Shown here: in pieces, positions 44,655 to 53,632 of the stretch
Position numbering within the stretch: position 1 is the first letter of the stretch
Layout of the letters: every line of letters starts with the position of its first letter
NCBI GenBank assembly: GCA_003202005.1
Contig: QJJF01000007.1
Span: forward strand, 124,001-188,000
Source: Williamsia faeni
GTDB taxonomy: Bacteria; Actinomycetota; Actinomycetes; Mycobacteriales; Mycobacteriaceae
Reading direction: 5' to 3'
DNA: 64,000 nt
Notes under the pieces: model-generated
The model's input: only the letters and a program-made list of their open reading frames with translations
The model's database searches: none
What the model was told of the DNA's origin: nothing
Translations under genes and position numbers: made by a program

Positions 44655-45839
44655 TCAGCTGATGATCGCCGGCATCGAATCCCAGCCGCGCACTGTGGAG
44701 CTGCGTGCCCGGCGGGCGCCGGCAAGGTCGACGTCCCATTTCGGGAACCGATTCAGAACCTCTTCCAGCGCCACCCGGCCCTCGAGCCGGGCCAAGGGGG
44801 CGCCGAGGCAGAAGTGTGCACCCTTCGCGAAGGACAACAGTGATCCCGGCTGTCGGTGGATGTCGAAGCGGTCAGGATCGTCAAATGTGCGCTCATCCCT
44901 GTTGGCGGAGGCCAGCATGAGCAGAAGCGCACTGCCTGCCGGCACCGTTTGCCCGTGCAGCTCGACGTCCTCGGTGACGTATCGCGCCACGTGGGGGCCC
45001 GGGGGCTCGAATCGTAAGAGTTCGTCGATGGCGCCTGGGATGAGGGAACGGTCCAGGACCAGTTCTTGGCGTTGGTCGGGATTTTCGGCAAGCACTTTGC
45101 CCATCCATCCGAACAGGCGGCCGGTTGTTTCCACACCTGCTCCGGCGATGACGGCCAGGAAGATCAGCAGCTCCTCCTTCCGCAGATTTCTGGTGGTGCC
45201 CGTCTCGTCTTCGAATTCCACGGCCAGCAATTCGGTGATGAGGTCATCCGAGGGATTTTTCATCCGCCAGTCGACGTATTCGGTGAACATGTCACCGTCG
45301 AAGTAGTGGTCTTTCTTCACCGGTAGTGGTTCACCAGGTTTGTTGCGTAGAACCCGATTTGCCTCGGCACGCACGCTGGGTTGGTCGGCGTCAGGGATCC
45401 CGACGAGCATGCCGATGGTTCGCATCGGGAGTTCGGCGCCCAGGTCGAGCACGAAGTCGAAGCGATCGCCATCCATCAGTGGGTCGAGGCAGGCGTTGCA
45501 GAATGCGCGGACCTTGTCTTCGATCGCCTTCATCCTTCGGGGTGTGAAAGCCCGGCCCACGATCTTGCGGTGGATGGTATGCAGTGGCGGATCCTCATTG
45601 ATGAAGACCCCTGGTGGCATCACCGGGTCGGCCTGGACGACCTCGAGGATGTCGCCCTTCGCGGAGCTGAAACGCTGTGGATCCCGCAGAGCCGCATCGA
45701 TGTCGGCGTACCGGCTCAAGCCCCAGAAGTCTCGACGTTCGTTGTGGTACAGCGGCGCCTCGTCACGCAGTCGCCGGTACGTCGGATAGGGGTCGAGGTC
45801 GATCTCGACATCCCAGGGGTCGTAATACACATCGCTCAC
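44655..45839 (-). CDS. Cytochrome P450
   Basis: 394 residues. The I-helix oxygen motif AGAGVETT is at 232-239, the K-helix ELLR at 273-276, and the heme-ligand Cys 344 is in FAKGAHFCLGAPLA. A soluble bacterial P450 needing ferredoxin and reductase, neither of which is in this window. GTG start at 45839 with GAGGAGAG before it; the earlier start at 45911 lacks a site and covers the operator region. It hydroxylates a substrate that the neighbouring SDRs could oxidise next. Confidence 0.93.
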   Translation of the reverse strand: MSDVYYDPWDVEIDLDPYPTYRRLRDEAPLYHNERRDFWGLSRYADIDAALRDPQRFSSAKGDILEVVQADPVMPPGVFINEDPPLHTIHRKIVGRAFTPRRMKAIEDKVRAFCNACLDPLMDGDRFDFVLDLGAELPMRTIGMLVGIPDADQPSVRAEANRVLRNKPGEPLPVKKDHYFDGDMFTEYVDWRMKNPSDDLITELLAVEFEDETGTTRNLRKEELLIFLAVIAGAGVETTGRLFGWMGKVLAENPDQRQELVLDRSLIPGAIDELLRFEPPGPHVARYVTEDVELHGQTVPAGSALLLMLASANRDERTFDDPDRFDIHRQPGSLLSFAKGAHFCLGAPLARLEGRVALEEVLNRFPKWDVDLAGARRARSSTVRGWDSMPAIIS

Positions 45840-45913
45840 GAAACTCTCCTCAGGTTTGAAACTTCGGGGCCTGAAACTCTTTGGGCTTGGTTCGACACGA
45901 GCATAGATCAATT

Positions 45914-45931
45914 GCTATACACTCGTACAGC
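45914..45931. promoter_or_regulatory. Operator copy 2 of the P450-cluster TetR
   Basis: GCTATACACTCGTACAGC has the same 7-N4-7 layout with one mismatch in the left half. It lies between the divergent P450 gene and the SDR gene at 46047, so it can control both. Confidence 0.78.
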
Positions 45932-46046
45932 GAATGGATAAGATCGACGACATTGCTGCGAGGGTCGGCGGGATCTGACTGGCATGTTGCGATTTCGCCT
46001 GTTCGGCTTGGCGATTGGATCACCACTTGAATGAAGGAGCACTGCA

Positions 46047-46817
46047 ATGAATGATCGATTTTCGCTCGACGGGCGCGTCGCCCTCATCACTGGTGGCGGC
46101 ACGGGAATAGGGCGGGGTGCCGCGCTGGTGCTTGCCGAACACGGCGCAGACGTGGTTCTCGCCGGTCGCCGCCGCGACCCGCTGGAGTCGACCGCCAAGG
46201 AGATCGAGGCGTTGGGACGCCGGGCCCTGGCGGTATCGGCGGACGTGAGCTCCGCGGCCGGGTGTCAGGAATTGGTCGACAAGGCCGTGGCGGAGTTCGG
46301 CCGCGTCGACATTTTGGTGAACAGCGCTGGCGGTGCCGAGACCAAGTCGATCAAGAGATGGACAGAGGAGGAGTTCGGCGACGTCTTTGCCCTCAACCTC
46401 GGAAGTGTCTGGAATCTGTCGAGGGCGGCCTCGGTCCACATGCTGGAGCAGGGCAAGGGGACGATCGTCAATATCTCGTCAGGGGCGAGTCTGCTGGCGA
46501 TGCCGCAGGCTGCGCCCTATGCCGCGGCGAAGGCTGCGGTCAACAACCTGACCGGCTCGATGGCATCTGCATGGGCTCAGAAAGGTATTCGTGTCAATGC
46601 CATTGCCGTTGGCGCAGTTCGGGCCCCCACGCTGACTGATGAGCTGGCACGATACAACCTGGAGCCAGATTCCGTCGCCGGGACCAACGGTCTGGGCCGA
46701 CTGGGCGAACCAGACGAAATCGGTTACGGAGTACTATTTTTCGCCTCCGACGCGTCGAGCTTCTGCTCGGGACAGACGCTCTACATGCACGGTGCGCCAG
46801 GCCCTGCCGGCGTCTAG
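46047..46817 (+). CDS. Short-chain dehydrogenase/reductase
   Basis: 256 residues. The cofactor motif TGGGTGIG is near 14, VNSAGG near 90, catalytic ISSGAS Ser, and YAAAKAA with Tyr and Lys near 155-159. GRR after the second strand (VVLAGRRR) suggests NADP. An AAGGAG site stands before the ATG. It is divergent from the P450 across an operator and convergent with tetR, whose stop lies 3 bp after its own. Confidence 0.92.
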   Translation: MNDRFSLDGRVALITGGGTGIGRGAALVLAEHGADVVLAGRRRDPLESTAKEIEALGRRALAVSADVSSAAGCQELVDKAVAEFGRVDILVNSAGGAETKSIKRWTEEEFGDVFALNLGSVWNLSRAASVHMLEQGKGTIVNISSGASLLAMPQAAPYAAAKAAVNNLTGSMASAWAQKGIRVNAIAVGAVRAPTLTDELARYNLEPDSVAGTNGLGRLGEPDEIGYGVLFFASDASSFCSGQTLYMHGAPGPAGV

Positions 46818-46820
46818 GCG

Positions 46821-47486
46821 TCAACGTCGAGCGCGGGCTGCACGTTTGGGCCGGCGCAGCGACTTGGGCGGTTCGATCGAATCGATGAAGGTAGTGAATG
46901 ACGCGACAACGTCCTCGTGGGCGTCGGTGATGCCGGCGCCCTTTTCGAGGTTCAGCATCTTGGGAATGCCGGAGATCAAAACCGTGAGTGCACCCGGGGT
47001 GAGCGGAAACTCAGAACTGCCGGTGGTGGTCGAATTGGCAGCGAGGGCATCGAGTTGGATTTGCCGGATCTGCGCGGTGACTTTCGCGATCTCGGCTCCG
47101 ATGGCGGCTCGGTGGTTTCCCAGTGCCATGAACTCGGTGACCAGAGCACTCGTGGCCTCGGCCCAGCTGAACTCCCACATGACGTGCAGCGGTTCTTCCG
47201 GCCGGGCCTGTAGTGCTTCGCGGAGGCGTTGCTCGTTTTCCTCGGTGCGCCGGCGGATGGCTGCCAGGAAGATGTCGTCGAGGGTCGGGAAGTAGTACTG
47301 GACGAGGCTGGGTGTGACGCCGGCCTTGGCGGCGACCACGCGATAAGTGACGCTCGGATAACCGTCGGAGACCATGATCTTCTCGACGGTGTCGAGGATG
47401 GTGTCCCTGGTCTTCGACGTTTCGGCGCCTACGCGCCGGGCCGTTGGTGGCATGTTCACAACCTGTCTTCTCGAGAGTCCCGCCAT
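46821..47486 (-). CDS. TetR-family regulator of the P450 cluster
   Basis: 221 residues. The HTH region reads TRDTILDTVEKIMVSDGYPSVTYRVVAAKAGVTPSLVQYYFPTLDDIF. GAGGTG is six bases before the ATG at 47486; an ATG 33 bp further in is possible. A palindrome at 47504 lies between it and the divergent SnoaL-like gene, and the same site type stands before the P450 and both SDRs, so this protein is the likely repressor of the cluster. The ligand is probably a pathway compound. Confidence 0.9.
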   Translation of the reverse strand: MAGLSRRQVVNMPPTARRVGAETSKTRDTILDTVEKIMVSDGYPSVTYRVVAAKAGVTPSLVQYYFPTLDDIFLAAIRRRTEENEQRLREALQARPEEPLHVMWEFSWAEATSALVTEFMALGNHRAAIGAEIAKVTAQIRQIQLDALAANSTTTGSSEFPLTPGALTVLISGIPKMLNLEKGAGITDAHEDVVASFTTFIDSIEPPKSLRRPKRAARARR

Positions 47487-47503
47487 TTTCGCACCTCGTA
47501 TTT

Positions 47504-47521
47504 GCTGTACGATCGTATAGT
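47504..47521. promoter_or_regulatory. Operator copy 3 of the P450-cluster TetR
   Basis: GCTGTACGATCGTATAGT keeps the left half-site exactly; the right half differs at two positions. It lies 17 bp before the tetR start, in the divergent region to the gene at 47600, as expected for autoregulation. Confidence 0.75.
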
Positions 47522-47599
47522 GTGTGTGTGTGGACCGGATGTAGTCGATTGAGTCAGACGACGGCCACCGATCCGCATCACTTTTGGAAGTAGCCCGAA

Positions 47600-48175
47600 A
47601 TGGAGAAACTCTTGACGCTCGAATCGACTCTGGAGCAGTTGCAGGAAGATGTTCGTTACCTCAGGGACCGCACCGAGATCCTGGACTGTGTGGCGCGGCA
47701 TGCGCGTGGATGCGATCGCCATGACATCGACCTCATCACCGCGGCCTATCACGATGATGCTGTCGATGAGCACGGGTACGCGTCCAATGCGGGCCCGGAA
47801 TACGGTGAGTGGGCCAACCGGGTTCATGCCGAGACGTCGCAGGTGCACACCCACAACATCACCACCCACTCATGCGACATCGATGGCGACACCGCACATG
47901 CCGAGAGTTACGTGCTCGTGGTCCTGATCGGCACTGACGGCACCACCGCGCAGTTCATCAGTGGTCGCTACCTCGATCGCCTGGAGCGTCGTGAGGGGCA
48001 GTGGCGCATCGCTATTCGACGGTCGACCGTGGAAGCGATGTTTCTGGGCGATGCGCGGATACTCAAGTCGTCGTTCTTCACCGAGAAGGGTTATCTCGTG
48101 GGAACCCGGGATCGGAGCGACCTGTCGTACGAGCGGCCGCTGAAATTGGACATTCCGGCACCCGCGCGTTGGTGA
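47600..48175 (+). CDS. SnoaL-like / NTF2-fold protein
   Basis: 191 residues. EILDCVARHARGCDRHDIDLITAAYHDDAVDEHG is typical of SnoaL_4-like proteins related to the small subunits of ring-hydroxylating dioxygenases and scytalone dehydratase; GRYLDRLERREGQWRIAIRR is the matching C-terminal strand pair. It may be a dehydratase, isomerase or hydratase in the pathway. It is divergent from tetR across an operator, parallel to the NTF2-like gene next to the first tetR. Confidence 0.82.
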   Translation: MEKLLTLESTLEQLQEDVRYLRDRTEILDCVARHARGCDRHDIDLITAAYHDDAVDEHGYASNAGPEYGEWANRVHAETSQVHTHNITTHSCDIDGDTAHAESYVLVVLIGTDGTTAQFISGRYLDRLERREGQWRIAIRRSTVEAMFLGDARILKSSFFTEKGYLVGTRDRSDLSYERPLKLDIPAPARW

Positions 48176-48351
48176 CCGATCCGCCGCCGGCCGAAGGCGT
48201 CTACTCTGTCGCGAGACAATTCGGTAACACGTCTTTTCGCGCACTACTGGATACCTTGTTTGGCTTTGATGTCACCGAACGCAGGGACGATTGCCGGATT
48301 ATCGAGGTTACGTGCGGGGCCAAGCGGCCACCCACACCCCGGGTGCCGGCG

Positions 48352-48795
48352 TCATGCTCTACGACGAAGTGGCACTGGGTCACGCAATTTGGTTTGCAGA
48401 AACTCGCGTGTGTCTGCGGCGAACGGGCGGGACTGACCCGAATCGGCATCGACTGTGACCGTTGTCATTTCGCAGTAAGCGACCACGTTGCCGTGCCCAT
48501 CGCGCAAATCACTTCCGAGATCGAACGACGACGTTCCCACGCGTGATGTCCACAGCCGGACCGTAGCCGGTTCGGGGGTGTAGTACATCGGCGCAACAAA
48601 CTCGATCTCGAGTCGTGCTACATGCGCGGGGCCAGTGCCGGGTACATCGGGCGTAAACCATTCTCGTAGTATTCGAACCCTTCCCTCCTCGAACAGTCGG
48701 GCCACTTGAACATTGTTGACGTGCCGATTTACGTCCATATCGGCCCACCTCACCTGCACGAGAGTTTCGGACGCACCTTGCGATTGGTCGACCAT
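48352..48795 (-). CDS. Acyl-CoA thioesterase, 4HBT hotdog family
   Basis: 147 residues with VRWADMDVNRHVNNVQVARLFEEGRV, containing the catalytic Asp and the central hotdog helix. The ATG at 48795 has AGGAG upstream; the longer frame would start at TTG (48816). It hydrolyses acyl-CoA, perhaps relieving CoA trapping in the pathway next to it. It has no operator of the TetR type. Confidence 0.83.
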   Translation of the reverse strand: MVDQSQGASETLVQVRWADMDVNRHVNNVQVARLFEEGRVRILREWFTPDVPGTGPAHVARLEIEFVAPMYYTPEPATVRLWTSRVGTSSFDLGSDLRDGHGNVVAYCEMTTVTVDADSGQSRPFAADTREFLQTKLRDPVPLRRRA

Positions 48796-49510
48796 CGGGT
48801 TGAGTTCTCCTATCAAAGATGTCTTCGAATGCTTCAGCTATTCTGTCTTGCAGACGTTTTCGTGAACCCGCAATTCACGTCCCGATCCATCCACCGAGTC
48901 CGCGACCGTGGACCTAAGTGCAAATCCGACCGCTTTCGCCACGCCGATAGGTGAGCGACTTTGAGCAAGAACGCCGGCTGCGTCGCTCTCACTCGATCAG
49001 CCGGCGGCCCGTAACGAATCGATGCGGTGTTGGCTGCGTCAGACCGTTACCGAATGTCCCTGGCTCCGTCCACGCTGCTCCATGAAGCCGCCGGGTGCAG
49101 GGCCATATGTGTGCGTAGTAATGGCCAAGGCGACTGCCGGACAGGGCCTTTCGGTTGCATCTGATGGCGGCCAGCGACGCGGCGGTATGGGTGGATCGGT
49201 GCGCTGGCGGATCGGTGAAGGTGATGATGTTATGGCCGACATCGGCCGCCCGCAGCATCGGCCCAGTGGCGCCCGGCACCGACCACGCGGTCGCCCTTCG
49301 CTGAACGCGCAGAAACGAAATGTCGGCCCAAAATCGACGGCATAGGCGTTGTCGGTGGGTTCACCTTCACGTTCGTGCCGTGCCACCGTGTTCAAGATGC
49401 GCGACGCGAGGCGCGAGGCGCGATATGAATCAGACCGATATCAAGTGCCGGTCGAGAGCCTCGGGAACTGAATCCGATCTACACCGAACGTGCCGGTATC
49501 GATCAGCAGA
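48796..49510. other. Stretch without a supported gene
   Basis: Several short open frames on both strands, for example minus-strand 48989-49279 (GHNIITFTDPPAHR) and 49039-49395. None has a ribosome site, full domain or family match. The sequence reads like a degraded gene on the minus strand with frameshifts. Confidence 0.45.
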
Positions 49511-50380
49511 TCAGCACTCGAGCACGCTCCGCAGCTTCGCGGCGAATTCTTCCGGCTTGCCGGCCTGGCCGAACTCACCACCGAGGAAGCCGGCGTGGCC
49601 GCTCGGGAAGACAACGGCCTCGCGGCCCAGAAGTGCCGCGACGGCATATGCGGCGCGACCGGCCATTTCACCGTCGGTCGGTCCACCGGATTCCTCGCCC
49701 ACACCGATCACGATCTCGGTCGCTGCCGATCGGAGCGCCTCGACGTCGGGTACGAAATCCACTGCGCCGCCACGCATATTCGACATCAACGGGTCCGTAC
49801 GTACACCGTCGTCGATCGGCGACAAGCCGAATGCGGCCGGGTCGGGTGCCGGTTGCGCCAGGTAGTCGGAGTCGATTTCACCTGTCTGCATCACGAACGC
49901 GATGAACTTGGCCATGGCGGGCCCCTGCCCGGACGTGTCGTAGGTGGCCACCATGTCGGTGCACACGGCGTGGATGTGCGCGCGGTCGGGCAGGGTGCCT
50001 CCGGCGGGCGGTTCGTGCGCGACGAGCAACCGGATGTCGCTGGGGTATCGCGCGACAAGTGCGAGTGCGTTGACGGCACCGCCACTGGAGGCGAACACGT
50101 CGACCGGCCCGGCGCCGAGCGCATTGATCACGGCGTGCAGGTCGTCCGCGTGTTGCCCTGGCGTCACCGCCGACGTCGGTTCGTCCCGCACGCTGCGGCC
50201 GGTGTTGCGTGGATCGACGGTCACCGTCGTCCGGTCGGGGAAGTAGGACTGGAGTGTCATGAACCCGGTGGAGTCCATCGGTGAACCGATGAGAATCAGC
50301 GGGACGCCCTTCGAGGATGCGTCGCCGTGGATGTCGTAGGTCAATGTCGCGCCGGGAACGGTCGCTGTGTGGGTGCTCAT
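49511..50380 (-). CDS. Alpha/beta hydrolase
   Basis: 289 residues. The N-terminal strand pattern VPLILIGSPMDSTGF and VTVDPRNTGRS is followed by the nucleophile elbow VFASSGGAVNAL, and the C-terminal FPSGHAGF carries the catalytic His. Small serine hydrolases of this type act on esters, amides or C-C bonds. The ATG overlaps the stop of the truncated ABC ATPase gene by ATGA, so translation may be coupled to that remnant. Confidence 0.85.
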   Translation of the reverse strand: MSTHTATVPGATLTYDIHGDASSKGVPLILIGSPMDSTGFMTLQSYFPDRTTVTVDPRNTGRSVRDEPTSAVTPGQHADDLHAVINALGAGPVDVFASSGGAVNALALVARYPSDIRLLVAHEPPAGGTLPDRAHIHAVCTDMVATYDTSGQGPAMAKFIAFVMQTGEIDSDYLAQPAPDPAAFGLSPIDDGVRTDPLMSNMRGGAVDFVPDVEALRSAATEIVIGVGEESGGPTDGEMAGRAAYAVAALLGREAVVFPSGHAGFLGGEFGQAGKPEEFAAKLRSVLEC

Positions 50381-50930
50381 GTCTCTGTAGACCACGGCGG
50401 CGCGGAAAACTCGTCGGGCATCGATGAAGAAAGTTGCAGAGAGCCGACTTGTTCGGCCGAGACCGGGGCATACGGGGTTATGCGAGGCGCGGCGAGGAGC
50501 TCGTACTTGGTGCCGGCCGCGACGATCTTGCCGTTGCCGATCACGACCAGGTCATCGGCGATGACCTCGATCTCGTGGAGCAGGTGCAAGGACAGCAGCA
50601 CCGTGCGGCCCTGGCTGGCGAAGCCCGTCAGCAGGTCGCGCATCGACCGGATCCCCACGGGGTCGAGCCCGTTGGCGGGCTCATCGAGGATCAGGACCTT
50701 GGGGTCACCGAGGAGTGCAGTGGCGATACCGAGCCGCTGGCGCATGGGGAGGGAGTAGTTGCGCACCCGGCGCTTGGCCTCAGTGGGGGTCAGACTCACC
50801 AGCTCGATCATCTCGTCGACCCGGGTGCGGGGCAGCCCCATGGTGTCGGCGGCGACCGCGAGGATCTCGCGGCCGGTGCGGCCTGTGATCATGGGCTCAA
50901 CCCTCGCGGCATCGCTTCGTGCGCGTATCG
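50377..50930 (-). pseudogene. ABC transporter ATPase, N-terminally truncated
   Basis: The C-terminal half of an ABC-2 type ATPase is intact: NYSLPMRQRLGIATALL for the signature, KVLILDEPANGLDPVG for Walker B, and the switch His in LSLHLLHEIE. No Walker A region is present; sequence upstream of about 50930 bears no similarity. Without Walker A it cannot hydrolyse ATP. No membrane partner is nearby. It may now serve only as a leader for the hydrolase gene that overlaps its stop. Confidence 0.75.
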
Positions 50931-51338
50931 GTTCGATGGCCAGTCTTGTCTTGACCGAAAGTACGGGGCCGGGACTGTGCTTCAGGTCGATTCGAGTAGC
51001 AGACGTGCCGAACTCTCCCAGTACATACGGTCGACGCAACGTAGTCATACCCGGTATGTTTCGTCACTCGCGACGAAATACGTTGTACCACAATTGAAGC
51101 AATCCAATAGTCACGGTTTGTTTAGGGTTGAGACCGAAAGTGACTGTCCTGCAGTGCCTTCGGGCCTTCGAGATACGGGGTTGTCATCTTCAGCCGGATC
51201 CGCAGGTCAATCCGTCCGGAGCTCGGGCCGTGTCTGGTCAAGCGATCAGTACCTGCCAGTAACATTTAGTCGTCGTTTTGGTCCACAGCCCTCCGGGAAG
51301 GAGAACACTGGAAGTACATCGCCCCTGGAGGAGTCAAG
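50931..51338. other. Upstream region of the large acyl-CoA dehydrogenase gene
   Basis: About 400 bp without a gene. It contains the palindrome TTTCGTC-N6-GACGAAA (about 51059-51078), a possible regulator site, and GGAGGAG before the ATG at 51339. The deletion end point of the ABC ATPase lies at its left edge. Confidence 0.5.
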
Positions 51339-53288
51339 ATGGTGACCACTCAGAAGTTGGACGTGACCGAGGAACAGTCGAGAGCCCTCGTTGAAGAGTC
51401 AAGGCCCGAAGGATGGGACAAACCTTCGTTTTGCAAAGAGTTGTTCCTCGGGAGGTTTCAGCTTGACCTGGTGTATCCCTATCCGAAATCGGCACCCGAA
51501 GACTCTGCGAAGGGCGACCGCTTTCTGGGAAAGCTGGCCGCGTACTGCGCCACTGTGGACGGCTCGGTGATCGAGCGGGAAGAACGCATTCCCGATGAAT
51601 ACGTCAAGGGTTTCGCAGAACTAGGGTGCTTCGGTCTGAAGATCTCTGAAGATTACGGCGGAGTGGGTCTCACGCAAGTTGCCTACAACAGGGCACTGAT
51701 GCTCATCGGCTCGGTGCATCCCTCCCTGGGTGCACTCATGTCCGCCCATCAGTCGATCGGCGTGCCCGAGCCGCTCAAGCTTGCCGGTACGCCGGAGCAG
51801 AAAGCGCAGTTCCTGCCGCGCTGCGCGAAGGGTGCGATCTCGGCCTTCCTGCTCACGGAACCAGACGTCGGATCCGATCCCGCTCGAATGGCGAGTGCCG
51901 CGGTCCCGATCGAGAACGGCGAAGCCTACGAACTCGATGGTGTGAAGTTGTGGACCACCAATGGCGTCGTCGCGGAGCTATTGGTAGTGATGGCACGGGT
52001 GCCCAAGAGCGAGGGTCATCGCGGCGGAATCTCTGCCTTTGTCGTCGAGGCGGCCGCCCCTGGAATCACTGTTGAACGGCGCAATAGGTTCATGGGATTG
52101 CGTGGTATCGAAAACGGCGTCACCCGAATGCACCAGGTCCGCGTGCCGAAGGAGAACTTGATCGGGCGTGAGGGTGACGGCCTGAAGATCGCCCTCACCA
52201 CGTTGAACGCTGGGCGGCTGGCGATTCCTGCGATGTGCTCGGCCGCCAGCAAGTGGAGCCAGAAGATCGCACGTGAATGGTCAGCAGAGCGCGTGCAGTG
52301 GGGCCGGCCTGTGGGTGAGCATGCGGCTGTCGCGAGCAAACTTTCGTTCATCGCGGCGACCAACTACGCACTCGAAGCTGTCCTCGACCTGTCGGGGCAG
52401 ATGGCCGACGAGGGTCGCAACGACATCCGGATCGAGGCGGCGCTCGCGAAACTGTGGGCCAGCGAGATGTCGTGGCTCGTCGTCGATGAGTTGGTTCAGA
52501 TCCGTGGTGGACGGGGTTACGAGACGGCCGATTCGCTCAAAGCGCGCGGCGAGCGAGCTGTCCCGGCAGAGCAGATGCTGCGCGATATGCGGATCAACCG
52601 CATTTTCGAAGGGTCGAGTGAGATCATGCGGCTCCTCGTCGCGCGCGAGGCGTCCGATGCGCACGTCGTTGTGGCCGGTGACCTGTTGAATTCCGAGGCA
52701 GCACTGAGAGCGAAGGCGAAGTCTGCAGTCAAGGCCGGCGGCTTCTACGCCAAGTGGATGCCGCAACTCGTCGCAGGCAAGGGGCAGTTGCCGAGGTCGT
52801 ACAGCGAGTTCGGCTCGCTGGCAACACATCTGCACTTCATCGAGCGCAGTTCCCGCAAACTGGCTCGCTCGATGCTGTACGGGATGGCCCGTTGGCAGGC
52901 CAAGCTGGAGTATCGGCAAGGTTTCCTCGGCCGGATCGTGGACATCGGCGCCGAGTTGTTCGCCATGTCCGCGGTGATCGTTCGCGCGGAAAGTCAGCGC
53001 ACCGACGACGCTGCACAAGGCGAGGCGGCCTACCAGTTGGCCGAGGCCTTCTGCGAGCAAGCAACGCTGCGAGTGGAGACACTGTTTGCTGCGCTGTGGC
53101 GCAACACCGACGACACCGACGGCAGGATCGCTGCCGGCCTGCTCGACGGTAAGTACACCTGGATGGAGGAAGGTGTGCTCGACCAGAGCGAGGGGACCGG
53201 ACCGTGGATCTCGGGGTGGCAACCCGGTGCGTCGACAGCAGAAAACGTATCGAAGCCATTCTTGCCCTCCACCAAGCCTGTCATTTGA
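51339..53288 (+). CDS. Large acyl-CoA dehydrogenase (VLCAD/ACAD9-like architecture)
   Basis: 649 residues, about 250 longer than the common family members. The dehydrogenase core spans about 40-470: ISEDYGGVGLTQ, LTEPDVGSDPARM, LWTTNG, MGLRGIENG and IRGGRGYETADS. The catalytic Glu lies in RIFEGSSEIMRLL, so normal dehydrogenation chemistry is expected. The C-terminal 170 residues are helical, as in the membrane-associated VLCAD type. GGAGGAG lies before the ATG. It stands alone; the substrate is probably a longer acyl-CoA. Confidence 0.92.
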   Translation: MVTTQKLDVTEEQSRALVEESRPEGWDKPSFCKELFLGRFQLDLVYPYPKSAPEDSAKGDRFLGKLAAYCATVDGSVIEREERIPDEYVKGFAELGCFGLKISEDYGGVGLTQVAYNRALMLIGSVHPSLGALMSAHQSIGVPEPLKLAGTPEQKAQFLPRCAKGAISAFLLTEPDVGSDPARMASAAVPIENGEAYELDGVKLWTTNGVVAELLVVMARVPKSEGHRGGISAFVVEAAAPGITVERRNRFMGLRGIENGVTRMHQVRVPKENLIGREGDGLKIALTTLNAGRLAIPAMCSAASKWSQKIAREWSAERVQWGRPVGEHAAVASKLSFIAATNYALEAVLDLSGQMADEGRNDIRIEAALAKLWASEMSWLVVDELVQIRGGRGYETADSLKARGERAVPAEQMLRDMRINRIFEGSSEIMRLLVAREASDAHVVVAGDLLNSEAALRAKAKSAVKAGGFYAKWMPQLVAGKGQLPRSYSEFGSLATHLHFIERSSRKLARSMLYGMARWQAKLEYRQGFLGRIVDIGAELFAMSAVIVRAESQRTDDAAQGEAAYQLAEAFCEQATLRVETLFAALWRNTDDTDGRIAAGLLDGKYTWMEEGVLDQSEGTGPWISGWQPGASTAENVSKPFLPSTKPVI

Positions 53289-53632
53289 CGCTTTTGGAGG
53301 AGCTGCCGGAAAACCCTGACCTTCGGCGCGTTCGGTCAGTCGCCGAAATCTCCGGAACCAACCAAAGTCCCCATCTCACAGAGAGGTTGGCGTGTGCCAC
53401 ACCTGCGGAGCGCGTCGATTTTCGGTGTGAGCGACAGCGCGGAACCGGCCGCAGTCGAATCTCAACGAACTAAGACGTAGCCGATTCGTCCAACCCGCGC
53501 ACCCTGTCGGATGAGCGTTTCAGGTCGACTATGGCGACCGTTGACTCGCCGCGGCCCGGTGGAGGAGTGTGAGTGAGTCGGGTTCGACCCGTCGGCGCCG
53601 CTGGGCGCCTCCAGAAGAGAAGGGTGTCGACC
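53289..53632. other. Stretch without a supported gene
   Basis: Spacer between the dehydrogenase and the tandem ABM-like gene. No credible frame, RNA gene or clear terminator; AAGGG at its end is the ribosome site for the next gene. Confidence 0.45.

Noticed and set aside
48989-49395. Minus-strand frames with GHNIITFTDPPAHR and similar pieces
   Set aside because: Fragments are in different frames without a start site, and I could not match them to a family; noted only as probable gene decay.
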